A stretch of DNA of 64,000 nucleotides. Source: Pseudohongiella sp. (GTDB taxonomy: Bacteria; Pseudomonadota; Gammaproteobacteria; Pseudomonadales; Pseudohongiellaceae). A program made the position numbers and the translations under genes. This document shows positions 20,351 through 29,962 of the stretch, in pieces; position 1 is the stretch's first letter, and every line of letters starts with the position of its first letter. The DNA is taken from positions 186,001 to 250,000 of the forward strand of contig JAUSCD010000035.1 of the NCBI GenBank assembly GCA_030651695.1, in the 5' to 3' direction. The notes below the pieces were generated by a model. It saw only the letters and a list, made by a program, of their open reading frames with translations. It ran no database searches and was not told the DNA's origin.

Positions 20351-21411
20351 GCCAACCGGCAGCGGAATACAACGTGTCATCCCCTTTCAACAAAACTGGT
20401 TTGCACTCACCTCAGGGCAAGACAATTTTCACCGGCGAGTTTGCTGTGGAAACTCAAGGTCTGAGTCTGCGCTTTGGTCAAAAACTTGCAGTTGATGCAC
20501 TGGATCTTAAAATTCCGCGCGGTAGTATTTATGGTTTCCTAGGCCCCAACGGCAGCGGCAAATCCACTTCCATCCGTATGCTCACCGGCTTATTAAAACC
20601 CAGCGCAGGCACCGCCAAAGTGCTTGGCGAAACCCTACCGGGTGCTGAAGAAAAACTGCGCCTGCGTATTGGTTACATGACACAGAAGTTTTCGCTCTAC
20701 GACAACCTGAGTGTGCAGGAAAATCTGGATTTTGTGGCTCGTATTTACGGCATCAAACGCGCGAGTGCAAAACAGCGTCGTGATGAACTGATCGAACTGT
20801 ATGAACTGAACCCTCAACGCAAGCAACTCGCCGGTTCCATGAGCGGCGGCCAGAAACAACGACTGGCGCTGGCCGCTGCCACGCTGCACAAACCGGAGCT
20901 ACTATTTCTGGATGAACCTACCTCCGCCGTGGATCCTGAAAACCGACGTGAATTCTGGGAGCGCCTGTTTGACCTGTCCGATGCCGGCACCACCATTCTG
21001 GTGTCCACACACTATATGGACGAAGCCGAACGTTGCCATCAGCTGGCAATTCTGGATCTTGGCGTCAAACGCGCCGACGGTACACCACAGGCGTTAATGA
21101 ATGCCATGAATGCATGGACCATTGAAGTATCCGGTGACAATCTGCGCGCACTCAAAGCACAACTACAACAAGAAAATGAAGTTGTATCAGCCGCTCAAAT
21201 TGGCGCACGCCTGCGTGTACTGATTCACAAATGCCGCAGCACTGAAGATCCCTTGCTATGGCTACAGCAACGCGCAGGCGGACGCGAACTGGAAATGGTG
21301 CGTCCCAACCTGGAAGACGTATTTGTCAATTGCACCGGCGCACGAGTGACCCAGAATAATCGTCATGCTGACGCTGATGATCAGGCAGAGAGTGCTCACC
21401 ATGTGGAATAG
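20347..21411 (+). CDS. ABC transporter ATP-binding protein (ABC-2 exporter)
   Basis: The 354-residue ATPase has Walker A GPNGSGKSTSIRML, Q-loop context YMTQKFSLYDNLSV, signature MSGGQKQRLALA, Walker B LLFLDEPTSAVD and the H-loop STHYMDEAERC. It has an extra N-terminal 40 residues before the core and a C-terminal extension typical of YbhF/DrrA-type drug or lipid exporters. It starts by ATGA overlap with the HlyD gene and overlaps the permease start by 11 bases. Only one ATPase domain is present, whereas E. coli YbhF has two. Confidence 0.93.
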   Translation: MSQPAAEYNVSSPFNKTGLHSPQGKTIFTGEFAVETQGLSLRFGQKLAVDALDLKIPRGSIYGFLGPNGSGKSTSIRMLTGLLKPSAGTAKVLGETLPGAEEKLRLRIGYMTQKFSLYDNLSVQENLDFVARIYGIKRASAKQRRDELIELYELNPQRKQLAGSMSGGQKQRLALAAATLHKPELLFLDEPTSAVDPENRREFWERLFDLSDAGTTILVSTHYMDEAERCHQLAILDLGVKRADGTPQALMNAMNAWTIEVSGDNLRALKAQLQQENEVVSAAQIGARLRVLIHKCRSTEDPLLWLQQRAGGRELEMVRPNLEDVFVNCTGARVTQNNRHADADDQAESAHHVE

Positions 21412-22522
21412 AATTTTTGCCATTATCAGCAAAGAACTGCGACAACTGTCGCGCGACCGTATGAGTTTTGGTCTGATCGTCATGATCCCGCTGATTCAGC
21501 TCACGTTGTTTGGGTACGCCATCAACACCGATGCCAGAATGCTGCCAGCCGGCGTGCTGGATATGGAGCAGTCATCCTATAGCCGCGCCCTCATTCAGGC
21601 TGTTGAGGCCAGTCAGGTTGTGCAGTTTCAGGCACAATACTTCACGCTGCCGGAAGCCGAAGCGGCCATCACACGCGGTGAAGTGAAAGCCGTTTTATAT
21701 CTGCCTGCTGATCTGGATGGTCGCTTGCTGCGCCGGACTCAAACGGATGCCAATCCGGACATGTCAGAGCCGATTGGCCAATGGCTGGTTGATGGTTCGG
21801 ACACTGTTGTCGCCGGCAGCATTCGCGGCCTGCGCAATATGCCGTTAAACGAAATCCGCGATCAGGCCTATGCGCTGCCCACACCGACCATGGAAGTGGT
21901 GCAGTACTTCAATCCGGAACAACGCACGGTGGTGAATATTGTACCGGGACTGCTCGGCATCATTCTGACCATGACCATGGTGCTGTTCACATCAGCTGCA
22001 ATTGTGCGTGAACGTGAACAGGGTAATATGGAATTTCTGATTACTACACCTGTGCAGCCGTTTGAATTGATGCTGGGAAAAATTGTGCCTTATGTTCTGG
22101 TGGGTTTTATTCAGATCGCCATTATTCTGGGCGCCGGCAATCTGGTATTTGATGTACCGGTGCGCGGTCGTCTGGATTATCTGGCGCTGGCAGCGCTGTT
22201 ATTTATTTGCGCCAGCCTGACACTCGGGCTGGTGATTTCCACCATTGCCAAGAGCCAGCTGCAAGCCATGCAGATGACGGTGTTTGTGTTGCTGCCATCG
22301 ATTCTCTTGTCTGGATTTTTGTTTCCGTTTGAAGCCATGCCGGTGCCGGCTCAATGGATTGCTGAAGTGCTGCCGGCGACACACTTCATGCGTATGTCGC
22401 GCGGCATCATTTTACGTGACGCGGATATTTTCAGTTTGCAGTTTGATGCGCTGGCATTGATCGTGTTCACGATTGTTGGATTGATTGTTGCCTCCAGCCG
22501 CTTCTCCAAACGATTGAACTGA
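21401..22522 (+). CDS. ABC-2 type permease
   Basis: This 373-residue inner-membrane protein has one N-terminal membrane segment (about residues 22-42), a large external loop of about 130 residues, and a C-terminal block of five or six membrane segments carrying the ABC-2 motif REREQGNMEFLITTPVQPFELMLGKIVPY. It closely fits the YbhR/YbhS/YhhJ permease group. The ATG at 21401 (MWNRIFAIISKEL) matches the family start and overlaps the ATPase gene; a longer frame from 21365 is rejected. Only one permease gene is present, so it likely works as a homodimer with the ATPase. Its end converges on the malic enzyme gene. Confidence 0.92.
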   Translation: MWNRIFAIISKELRQLSRDRMSFGLIVMIPLIQLTLFGYAINTDARMLPAGVLDMEQSSYSRALIQAVEASQVVQFQAQYFTLPEAEAAITRGEVKAVLYLPADLDGRLLRRTQTDANPDMSEPIGQWLVDGSDTVVAGSIRGLRNMPLNEIRDQAYALPTPTMEVVQYFNPEQRTVVNIVPGLLGIILTMTMVLFTSAAIVREREQGNMEFLITTPVQPFELMLGKIVPYVLVGFIQIAIILGAGNLVFDVPVRGRLDYLALAALLFICASLTLGLVISTIAKSQLQAMQMTVFVLLPSILLSGFLFPFEAMPVPAQWIAEVLPATHFMRMSRGIILRDADIFSLQFDALALIVFTIVGLIVASSRFSKRLN

Positions 22523-22551
22523 ATTTCCGGGACCAGATACGGCGCGATACC

Positions 22552-24279
22552 CTAACGTGCCCGCGCCGCAATACGCCGGTACTCACGATACGCCGGCGTC
22601 CAGAAATTGTACTCAATAATTTCCAGCAACTCTTCATCCGGAATTTCACGCGCATGCCCCTGGTGCATCGCCATTTTTGCCACTGCAAACGCAATCTTGC
22701 GGCTGATCTGTGGCAAGTCTGTCAATGGCGGCAAAATCGATGCTGTACTGTCTTCGACCTGTGGTGCGTTTTCAGACAAGGTAATACTGGCGACCATCAG
22801 CATTTCATCAGTCACACGCGCTGACTTGCAGGCAATGACGCCCAGTCCGATGCCGGGGAAGATATAACTGTTATTGCACTGAGCAACCGCATAGGTTGTG
22901 CCATTGTATTCTACGCTGCCGAACGGGCTGCCTGTAGCGACGATGGCGCGGCCTTCGGTCCATTCCAGCACCTGGGCCGGATGCGCTTCAACCTGACGGG
23001 AAGGATTGCTCAGCGGCAGAATAATCGGACGCGGACAAGTTTCCTGCATCCGGCGCACAATCTGCTCTGTGAACAGCCCCGGCTTGCCCGAAACGCCGAT
23101 GAGTACGCTGGCGCACACGTTGTTGATGACATCAAACAAACTCGCATACTGGCCGCCCTCCTTGCCTTCAGAGGCTGCTTTGCACTCCTCTAAAGCCCAG
23201 CCGTCGAGCGCCGAGCACGGTTGCAGCAGCCTCTGCTGGAAATCCATCAGATTCTGCATGCCCTCGGTCAGTAACCCGAAGCGATCGACCATAAAAATCT
23301 GTGCACGCGCCTGAGCATCACTCAGACCTTCAGCGACCATAGCGCTGATGATAAGCTCTGCGATGCCGCACCCGGCAGAGCCCGACCCCACAAAAACGAT
23401 GCGCTGAGTGCTTAGCCGCTCACCTTTTTTGCGGCAGGCAGCAAGCAAGGTGCCAAGTGTCACGGCCGCCGTACCTTGAATATCGTCGTTAAAACAACAC
23501 ACACTGTCACGGTGGCGCTGCAGAATTGGCATGGCATTGGGTTGTGCAAAGTCCTCGAATTGGATGAGAACGCCAGGCCAGCGCTGCTGCGCGGCTTCAA
23601 TGAAACTGTCAACAAAAGCGTTGTATTCATCGCCTGTGATGCGCGGGTGGCGCAAACCCATGTACATGGGGTCGTCCAGCAGCGCTTGATTATTGGTACC
23701 GACATCCAGCGTCACGGGCAGCGTGTACGCGGGGCTGATGCCACCACCAGCGGTGTAAATTGAAAGTTTGCCAATGGTGATGCCCATACCGCCGATGCCC
23801 TGATCACCCAGTCCCAGCACACGCTCACCGTCAGTCACCACAATCACTTTGACCTTTTCTTTGGTCACGCTTTGCATGATGTCGCTCATGAACTCGCGCT
23901 CCTCGAAGGACAAAAACAGTCCACGTGCCCTGCGGTAGATATCGGAGAAATGTTCGCAGGCATCCCCCACCGTCGGTGTATAGATGATGGGCAGCATCTC
24001 AACCAGATGTTCGCTGATAAGGCGATAAAACAGCGTTTCGTTGGTATCCTGCACGGCACGTAAATAGATATGCTTGTTGATCGGCTCTGCAAAGCTGCAA
24101 TATTGCATGTAAGCCCGCCTGACCTGACCTTCGATGGTTTCGTAACGCGGCGGCAGCAGGCCCAGCAGGTTGAAGGTACGTCGCTCCTTTTCGGTAAATG
24201 CCCCGCCTTTATTTAACAACGGTGTTTCGAGGAGCGTAGGGCCGGCGTAGGAGATGTACAAGGGTTTATTTGAGGACAT
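22552..24279 (-). CDS. maeA: NAD-dependent malic enzyme
   Basis: This enzyme decarboxylates malate to pyruvate with NAD. The 575-residue length and start ([20 protein letters not shown], then [19 protein letters not shown]) match the large malic enzyme type of E. coli MaeA. Recognisable blocks are [51 protein letters not shown] and [13 protein letters not shown]. It is adjacent to, but separated by 362 bases from, a two-subunit pyruvate carboxylase on the same strand. Together they could set the malate-pyruvate-oxaloacetate balance. Confidence 0.96.
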   Translation of the reverse strand: MSSNKPLYISYAGPTLLETPLLNKGGAFTEKERRTFNLLGLLPPRYETIEGQVRRAYMQYCSFAEPINKHIYLRAVQDTNETLFYRLISEHLVEMLPIIYTPTVGDACEHFSDIYRRARGLFLSFEEREFMSDIMQSVTKEKVKVIVVTDGERVLGLGDQGIGGMGITIGKLSIYTAGGGISPAYTLPVTLDVGTNNQALLDDPMYMGLRHPRITGDEYNAFVDSFIEAAQQRWPGVLIQFEDFAQPNAMPILQRHRDSVCCFNDDIQGTAAVTLGTLLAACRKKGERLSTQRIVFVGSGSAGCGIAELIISAMVAEGLSDAQARAQIFMVDRFGLLTEGMQNLMDFQQRLLQPCSALDGWALEECKAASEGKEGGQYASLFDVINNVCASVLIGVSGKPGLFTEQIVRRMQETCPRPIILPLSNPSRQVEAHPAQVLEWTEGRAIVATGSPFGSVEYNGTTYAVAQCNNSYIFPGIGLGVIACKSARVTDEMLMVASITLSENAPQVEDSTASILPPLTDLPQISRKIAFAVAKMAMHQGHAREIPDEELLEIIEYNFWTPAYREYRRIAARAR

Positions 24280-24641
24280 TAAAAACTCTCATGGAAGGCA
24301 ATCGTCAGGCCTATAGTAACCAAAAGGAAGCCTGAAATTTACTTATTTTCGGTTTCCGGACCAAGTGGACGTCGCAAAAGCTGTGCCCATTCCTACGCTC
24401 ACAGCTCACTGAAATCGTTTGATACGGATTGGCAGGTTTTCATGTGCCTGAAAATCGGCGCACACCTCTTGAGTCAGACCCATGTTCATCGGGCAGAAGC
24501 CGCAAAAACAGTCAGGCGGGATATACTTGTTGATCTTAACCACGCCTGACCCGAAAGAATCCCGGGCCAGCTACGCGCTATCGGCTTACAACTTGTATCT
24601 TTAGATGACATGCAAGCGCTGATATCCGGGACGCTGCGGTC
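24280..24641. other. 362-base gap between pycB and maeA; one small Cys-rich open frame
   Basis: No recognised gene lies here. The only frame with protein-like character is at 24406-24543 on the minus strand (described separately). A plus-strand frame of 39 codons starting at 24483 lacks a ribosome site. The maeA promoter must lie in the part close to 24280, but no clear -35/-10 pair was found. Confidence 0.5.
24406..24543 (-). CDS. Possible small Cys-rich protein, 45 residues
   Basis: A GTG at 24543 opens a 45-codon frame with the cluster DCFCGFCPMN and a fourth Cys further on (QEVCADF). It is preceded in frame by a stop at 24571, so it cannot be much longer. It lies between pycB and maeA on their strand. 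No good Shine-Dalgarno sequence precedes the GTG. CxCxxC spacing could bind a metal or redox centre, but it might also be the tail of a decayed gene. No family is recognised, and it may be chance. Confidence 0.2.
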   Translation of the reverse strand: MVKINKYIPPDCFCGFCPMNMGLTQEVCADFQAHENLPIRIKRFQ

Positions 24642-26435
24642 TTACTCAATCTCGATCAAAACCTCACCCGGCGTAACCCTGTCCCCTTTACCCACATGTA
24701 CCGCTTTAACAGTACCGGCTATGGTGGCATGGATTTCGGTTTCCATTTTCATGGCTTCGGTAATCAGTACTGACTGACCTGCTTTGACTTCATCTCCCTG
24801 TTTGACCAGCACCTCCACAATATTGCCAGGCATACCGGTAGTGACATGCCCGGGTTTGCTGGCGCGTTTACGCGCATCACCACCGGCGCTGATGTAGGCA
24901 TTGGTCTGCTCAAACAATACTTCTTCCGGCACGCCATCAAGCGTCAGATAAATACGACGTTTACCATGTTCATGGCCGCCGACACCGGTGATAGCCACCT
25001 GGTAAGTTTCGCCGTGGACATCAATCATAAATTCAGTGGCAACACCCTCTTCCACTGCACGACCACTTTTGGTCACCGGCAACAATGCTTCAGGCACCAG
25101 TGTGCCGGCGGCGCGTTGTTCCAGAAACAGGCGCCCGATGTCCGGAAACATGGCGTAGGTCAGCACGTCTTCTTCAGTTTTTGCCAGCTCTCCGATATCG
25201 TTGCGCAGTTTGTCCATCTCGGCCTTGATCAGATCAGCAGGCCGACCCTCAATGACTTCTTCTTTTCCTATAGCTTTGGTGCGCACGGTGGCATCTACCG
25301 GCGCAGGAGGTTGGCCATAACCACCTTGCAAATAACGTTTTACTTCATTGGTAATGGATTTGTAGCGCTCACCGGTCAGCACATTCAACACGGCTTGCGT
25401 GCCAACAATCTGAGACGTTGGCGTCACTAACGGAGGGTAACCAAGATCCTTACGCACACGCGGGATCTCGGCAAACACTTCGCGGATACGACCTAAAGCG
25501 TTCTGCTCTTTCAACTGATTAGCCAGGTTCGACATCATGCCACCGGGCACCTGATTGATCTGCACAGAAATATCTTCGCGCGTAAACTCGCTCTCAAACT
25601 GATGATATTTTTTACGTACTTCGCGGAAATAATCGGCGATCTCTGTGAGCAGTTCCAGATCAAGCCCGGTGTCCCATTGTGTTCCACGCAAGGCAGCAAC
25701 AATTGATTCTGTTGCCGGATGACTGGTGCCCCAGGCAAAGGAAGAGATTGCGGTATCTATATGATCCGCGCCGGCTTCTATAGCTTTGAGCTGACACTGA
25801 TCCGCCATACCCGCTGTCGCATGGCTGTGAATAAACACTGGCAGATCAACCGCTGTTTTGATTGCTTTAACCAGATCATAGCTTGCGTAAGGCGTCAGGA
25901 GTCCCGCCATATCTTTAATGGCAATGGAGTCGGCACCCATATCGCGCAGCGCCTGAGCCTGCTCCACAAACAATTTTTCAGTATGCACCGGGCTGGTGGT
26001 GTAACAGATAGTGCCCTGTGCATGCTTGCCTGATTTTTTAACTGCGCGAATCGCGGTTTCCAGATTACGCAGATCATTGAGCGCATCAAACACACGGAAT
26101 ACATCGATACCATTGGCTGCGGCCTTCGCAACAAATGCTTCAACCACATCATCAGCATAATGACGGTAACCCAACAGATTCTGACCGCGCAGCAGCATCT
26201 GCAATCGCGTATTAGGCAGAGCTTCGCGCAGTTGTCGCAGACGCTCCCACGGATCCTCTTTAAGAAAACGTACACAGGCATCAAAAGTTGCGCCGCCCCA
26301 TACCTCCAGCGACCAGTAGCCAACTTTGTCGAGCTTGTCGCAGATCGGCAGCATATCTTCGGTGCGCATACGCGTTGCAATCAGTGATTGGTGTGCATCG
26401 CGCAGGATAACGTCAGTGACATGTATCTTTTTCAT
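24642..26435 (-). CDS. pycB: Pyruvate carboxylase subunit B (oxaloacetate decarboxylase alpha-like, biotinylated)
   Basis: This carboxyltransferase half of two-subunit pyruvate carboxylase has 597 residues. The N-terminal barrel starts with KKIHVTDVILRDAHQSLIATRM and has the metal-binding helix DSIAIKDMAGLLTPY and the HSHATAG motif. The C-terminal biotinyl domain has Lys563 in the EAMKMETE site. Homologues are often annotated OadA, but sodium-pump decarboxylases come with OadB/OadG membrane subunits, which are absent here. The neighbour is a biotin carboxylase 27 bases upstream with a divergent LysR regulator, as in the Pseudomonas pycA-pycB/pycR locus. Role: anaplerotic conversion of pyruvate to oxaloacetate. 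Confidence 0.93.
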   Translation of the reverse strand: MKKIHVTDVILRDAHQSLIATRMRTEDMLPICDKLDKVGYWSLEVWGGATFDACVRFLKEDPWERLRQLREALPNTRLQMLLRGQNLLGYRHYADDVVEAFVAKAAANGIDVFRVFDALNDLRNLETAIRAVKKSGKHAQGTICYTTSPVHTEKLFVEQAQALRDMGADSIAIKDMAGLLTPYASYDLVKAIKTAVDLPVFIHSHATAGMADQCQLKAIEAGADHIDTAISSFAWGTSHPATESIVAALRGTQWDTGLDLELLTEIADYFREVRKKYHQFESEFTREDISVQINQVPGGMMSNLANQLKEQNALGRIREVFAEIPRVRKDLGYPPLVTPTSQIVGTQAVLNVLTGERYKSITNEVKRYLQGGYGQPPAPVDATVRTKAIGKEEVIEGRPADLIKAEMDKLRNDIGELAKTEEDVLTYAMFPDIGRLFLEQRAAGTLVPEALLPVTKSGRAVEEGVATEFMIDVHGETYQVAITGVGGHEHGKRRIYLTLDGVPEEVLFEQTNAYISAGGDARKRASKPGHVTTGMPGNIVEVLVKQGDEVKAGQSVLITEAMKMETEIHATIAGTVKAVHVGKGDRVTPGEVLIEIE

Positions 26436-26462
26436 GGGTAATAACTCCTAATTCGCGACGGC

Positions 26463-27878
26463 TCAGATGCCGGCATGGGCAGCAAGTGCTGCGGCAATGG
26501 CCAGGGCCAGTTCACTGGGATTGCGTTTTTCTGAGTAGTTCAGCAGCTGCGGGTGATTGGGCACAAAACTGGTATTAAATTCTCCGCTGCGGAAATCCGG
26601 GTCCTGCAAAATTTCCTGATAATAACGTGCGGTGGTTTTCACACCCTGCAAACGCATATCTGACAAAGCACGTGCGCCGCGATTGAGTGCCTCTTCCCAC
26701 GTTAACGCCCATACCACCAGTTTAAGGCACATGGAGTCGTAATACGGTGGAATGGTGTAACCGGTATAAATTGCAGTATCTGTGCGCACACCCGGGCCAC
26801 CGGGTGCGTAATAACGTGTGATACGGCCAAAACTGGGCAGGAAATTATTTTTGGGATCTTCTGCGTTAATGCGGAATTGCAAAGCGAAACCACGGAAACT
26901 GATATCTTCCTGCCGATAACTCAATGGCAAACCAGCAGCCACGCGAATCTGCTCGCGTACGATATCAACCCCGGTAATCTGCTCTGAGATGGTGTGCTCA
27001 ACCTGAATGCGCGTATTCATCTCCATAAAATAAATTTCGTGACCGGTGACCAGAAATTCAACCGTGCCGGCATTTTCGTAGTTCACTGCTTTGGCAGCGC
27101 GAACAGCCAGCTCGCCCACATACTGACGTTGCTCCGGCGTCAACTGCGGGCTGGGCGCAATTTCGATCAACTTTTGATTGCGCCGCTGAATGGAACAGTC
27201 ACGCTCAAACAGATGAATCACATTGCCCTGACTGTCAGCCAGAATCTGCACCTCGATGTGTTTGGGATCGACAATGCATCTTTCCAGAAACACCTCTGCT
27301 GAACCAAAGGCTTTAGTGGCTTCGGAGATCACACGCGGATATTGCGAACGCAATTCTTCAGGAGTGTCGCAACGACGAATGCCGCGACCACCACCACCTG
27401 ACGTCGCTTTTAACATGACCGGGTAACCAATTTTCTCTGCCACCAGCAGAGCTTCGTCCAGATCGGCAAGATTACCTTCGGAGCCGGGTGTCACTGGAAC
27501 ACCTGCCGCGATCATACTGGCACGGGCTGCCGTTTTATCACCCATACGCGAAATCACGTCGGCATCGGGACCAATAAAACGGATACCACGCTCGGCGCAG
27601 ATGCGCGCAAATTCTGCGTTTTCTGACAAGAATCCGTAGCCGGGATGAATTGCATCACAACCGGTCTGCACCGCCAGATTGACCAGTCCGCGTGCATCCA
27701 GGTAACCGGCAAGAGGATCGTCGCCCAGAAAATAAGCTTCATCGGCACGTTTAACATGCAGGGCATGGCGATCCGGCTCGGTGTAAATGGCGGCCGAGCG
27801 GATATTCATCTCGGCGCACGCCCGCACAATGCGCACGGCAATTTCGCCGCGGTTAGCGATCAGTATCTTTTTCAACAT
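26463..27878 (-). CDS. pycA: Pyruvate carboxylase subunit A (biotin carboxylase)
   Basis: This 471-residue ATP-grasp biotin carboxylase resembles AccC. Landmarks are KKILIANRGEIAVRIVRAC, IHPGYGFLSENAEFA, the Gly-rich loop KATSGGGGRGIR, and FMEMNTRIQVEHTISEQITG. It carboxylates the biotin on PycB. AccC for fatty acid synthesis is usually next to accB; here the gene is 27 bases upstream of pycB and divergent from a PycR-type regulator, which identifies it as the pyruvate carboxylase subunit. Its ATG is at 27878. A perfect dyad sits 97 bases upstream (27975-27994). Confidence 0.93.
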   Translation of the reverse strand: MLKKILIANRGEIAVRIVRACAEMNIRSAAIYTEPDRHALHVKRADEAYFLGDDPLAGYLDARGLVNLAVQTGCDAIHPGYGFLSENAEFARICAERGIRFIGPDADVISRMGDKTAARASMIAAGVPVTPGSEGNLADLDEALLVAEKIGYPVMLKATSGGGGRGIRRCDTPEELRSQYPRVISEATKAFGSAEVFLERCIVDPKHIEVQILADSQGNVIHLFERDCSIQRRNQKLIEIAPSPQLTPEQRQYVGELAVRAAKAVNYENAGTVEFLVTGHEIYFMEMNTRIQVEHTISEQITGVDIVREQIRVAAGLPLSYRQEDISFRGFALQFRINAEDPKNNFLPSFGRITRYYAPGGPGVRTDTAIYTGYTIPPYYDSMCLKLVVWALTWEEALNRGARALSDMRLQGVKTTARYYQEILQDPDFRSGEFNTSFVPNHPQLLNYSEKRNPSELALAIAAALAAHAGI

Positions 27879-27974
27879 CGTTTTTGCTCCAACACCAGCG
27901 CGGCTGCCTGCCTGTGATAAGCGCTAAGCTATTACAGCGCATCAAAAAGCTTAAATTGATTTTACTTCTGCCTA

Positions 27975-27994
27975 GCATAAGGTTTACCTTATGC
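27975..27994. promoter_or_regulatory. Perfect inverted repeat, candidate PycR operator
   Basis: GCATAAGGTTTACCTTATGC is a 9-bp perfect inverted repeat with a 2-base spacer in the 161-base region between pycA (minus) and the LysR regulator (plus). LysR-type proteins usually bind an interrupted dyad in exactly this kind of divergent region and control both directions. The site lies 46 bases before the regulator's likely start and 97 before pycA. Binding is inferred. Confidence 0.65.
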
Positions 27995-28039
27995 ACATAG
28001 AAGAGTCTAATAAATTCAATATGATGGAGCATGTGCATC

Positions 28040-29041
28040 ATGTCGTTTACGCTGTCACAGCTGTTGAATCGTCTGTCGTTCAGGCAGTTACAAGTGTTTC
28101 ACACGGTTTATTTACGGCATGGCTACAGCCGCGCTGCAGATGAACTGGGATTGACACAACCCGCGGTAAGCGCCCAGATCAGACAGTTGGAGCATGCAAT
28201 TGGCCAACCTGTGTTTGAATACGTCGGTAAAAAGCTATACGTCACAGCGGCAGGCGAACAGCTTGCGGAACAGGTGAGCACCATCTTCGCTGGGCTCGAA
28301 CGGTTTCAGATGGATTTGGCTACCTTGCAGGGACAGATACGCGGGGAACTCAGGCTGTCAGCAGTAAGCACAGCGCAATATGTCGTGCCTTATATGCTGA
28401 ATGGCTTTTTACAGCAGTATCCTCAGGTGCAAGTTCAGCTGCAGGTGGTAAACCGCGCCGAAGCATTGGTGCGACTGACCGAAAACCATGACGACTTGAT
28501 CATCATGGGAATGGTGCCGGAATCACGCGCCCTCAATATACTGCCATTTCTGGATAATCTGCTGGTGCCGGTGATGAACGCCAATCATCCACTGTTGGAG
28601 CAGGGGAACCTCACCACTCGCACCTTTCTGGAATCAGGGTTGCTGGTGCGTGAGCGCGGCTCAGGAACACGTCAGGCGCTGGAAAGCTGGTGCTCCCGCC
28701 ATCAGTATCCGCTGCAACCAAAACTACAATTGGGCTCCAACGCCGCTATCAAACACGGCGTATTGGCGGGGCTGGGCGTCGCCGTATTACCACGGCTCAG
28801 TATCAGCGCAGAACTGCGCCTTGGGGACCTGATAATCCCGACGCTGGAAGGTTTTCCGCTACGCCGATCATGGTGCATTGTTTATCCCAACGGAAAACAT
28901 CCTACACCTGTGATGCGAGCCTTTATGGACTATGTCAAAGGCTCGATGAAGCAGCTCCAACTGGATCTTTACTCCGGTCAGTCGCCGGTAGCTACAGGAC
29001 GCGACGGGTCAACTATCCACTCGCTCCACGAGCCAGCATAA
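28040..29041 (+). CDS. pycR: LysR-family regulator of pyruvate carboxylase (PycR-like)
   Basis: The N-terminal winged helix-turn-helix runs SFRQLQVFHTVYLRHGYSRA and LTQPAVSAQIRQLEHAIGQP; the C-terminal part is a LysR substrate domain. EYVGKKLYVTAAGEQL and the NRAEALVRLTENHDDLIIMGMVP block resemble Pseudomonas PycR. Its divergent position next to pycA-pycB supports the name. The start at 28040 is preferred over the ATG at 28031 because GGAG at 28026-28029 is well spaced only for the former, giving 333 residues. The 3' end overlaps the convergent sulfurtransferase gene by 64 bases. Related regulators CbbR and CysB were considered, but the neighbourhood fits PycR best. Confidence 0.85.
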   Translation: MSFTLSQLLNRLSFRQLQVFHTVYLRHGYSRAADELGLTQPAVSAQIRQLEHAIGQPVFEYVGKKLYVTAAGEQLAEQVSTIFAGLERFQMDLATLQGQIRGELRLSAVSTAQYVVPYMLNGFLQQYPQVQVQLQVVNRAEALVRLTENHDDLIIMGMVPESRALNILPFLDNLLVPVMNANHPLLEQGNLTTRTFLESGLLVRERGSGTRQALESWCSRHQYPLQPKLQLGSNAAIKHGVLAGLGVAVLPRLSISAELRLGDLIIPTLEGFPLRRSWCIVYPNGKHPTPVMRAFMDYVKGSMKQLQLDLYSGQSPVATGRDGSTIHSLHEPA

Positions 29042-29835
29042 AGTTTTGGCATGGGAAGTCCTGCCAACACAGCTGCCAGAATATTGTGGCAGGCGGTGAC
29101 TCCGGAACCACAGTAACAGACACGTAGCTGGCCCGGTTCCAGCAGAGGGAATCGGGCACGTAGCAAATCGGCCGTCAACCACAAACCATCTGCTCCAAGA
29201 TTCGCTCCGAATGGAAAACACCGGGCACCGGGAATATGCCCGGCCACTGGATCGATAGGTTCGATTTCGCCGCGAAAACGCTCAGGCGCCCGGGCATCCA
29301 ACAACTGCAAGCCGGCATCGCCTTGCAACAGGTCACGCGCTGACACCAGTAGACTATTGTCAGGACAAGCCACAAAATCACTCGGCCATGGCCTGACTCT
29401 TACGTCTGCGCTTAACGCGAGTCCGGCAGTTTTCCAGGCCGCCAATCCGCCATCCAGCACCAGAACCTTTGTGTGGCCCAACCAGTTGAGCAACCACCAC
29501 AGCCGCGATGGGTAAACGCCGGGGCCGTCATCATAAATAATGACCTGATCAGCTTTGCGCAGACCAATTTCCCGCAAACGTGCTTCCAGAACAGCAGGGT
29601 CTGGCAAGGGATGGCGGCCAGTTTCTCCTGGCACAATCGGCGACGACAGATCGCGATCCAGATCCATATAAACGGCTCCGGGAATATGCCCGGAATCATA
29701 AGCGGCACGACCGTAGGCTGTGTCCTCCAGCTTAAAACGGGTATCGACAAGCAACAGATCCGGCGCATCCAATCTCGCTGCCAGTTGCTCGGCAGATATA
29801 AGGATTTGTGATGGGGTTTTTGCGGGCGGTGACAT
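28978..29835 (-). CDS. sseA: 3-mercaptopyruvate/thiosulfate sulfurtransferase
   Basis: This 285-residue protein has two rhodanese domains. The catalytic Cys242 lies in CGSGVTA, the loop sequence typical of mercaptopyruvate sulfurtransferases (thiosulfate-specific enzymes have CRKGVTA-type loops). The N-terminal domain carries LLVDTRFKLEDTAYGRAAY, GHIPGAVYMDLDRDLS and IIYDDGPGVYPSRLWWLL, as in SseA. It transfers sulfur from 3-mercaptopyruvate to a thiophilic acceptor such as cyanide or a thiol. Its last 64 bases are antisense to the end of pycR; no terminator separates them. Confidence 0.92.
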   Translation of the reverse strand: MSPPAKTPSQILISAEQLAARLDAPDLLLVDTRFKLEDTAYGRAAYDSGHIPGAVYMDLDRDLSSPIVPGETGRHPLPDPAVLEARLREIGLRKADQVIIYDDGPGVYPSRLWWLLNWLGHTKVLVLDGGLAAWKTAGLALSADVRVRPWPSDFVACPDNSLLVSARDLLQGDAGLQLLDARAPERFRGEIEPIDPVAGHIPGARCFPFGANLGADGLWLTADLLRARFPLLEPGQLRVCYCGSGVTACHNILAAVLAGLPMPKLYAGSWSEWIVDPSRPVATGD

Positions 29836-29962
29836 AAGGGCTCCTGCACCAAATCAACGTCAAATAATCTATTCATACATAATACACTTATGCACTGGCT
29901 GGCTTGATAGAGTTTTCCAAGGTATTCTTTGTATTCATAAAACTCGCAACGGAGCCTGTCCC

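Noticed and set aside
24642-27878. A sodium-pumping oxaloacetate decarboxylase
   Set aside because: The alpha-like subunit is present, but the membrane subunits OadB and OadG are absent, while a biotin carboxylase and PycR are adjacent.
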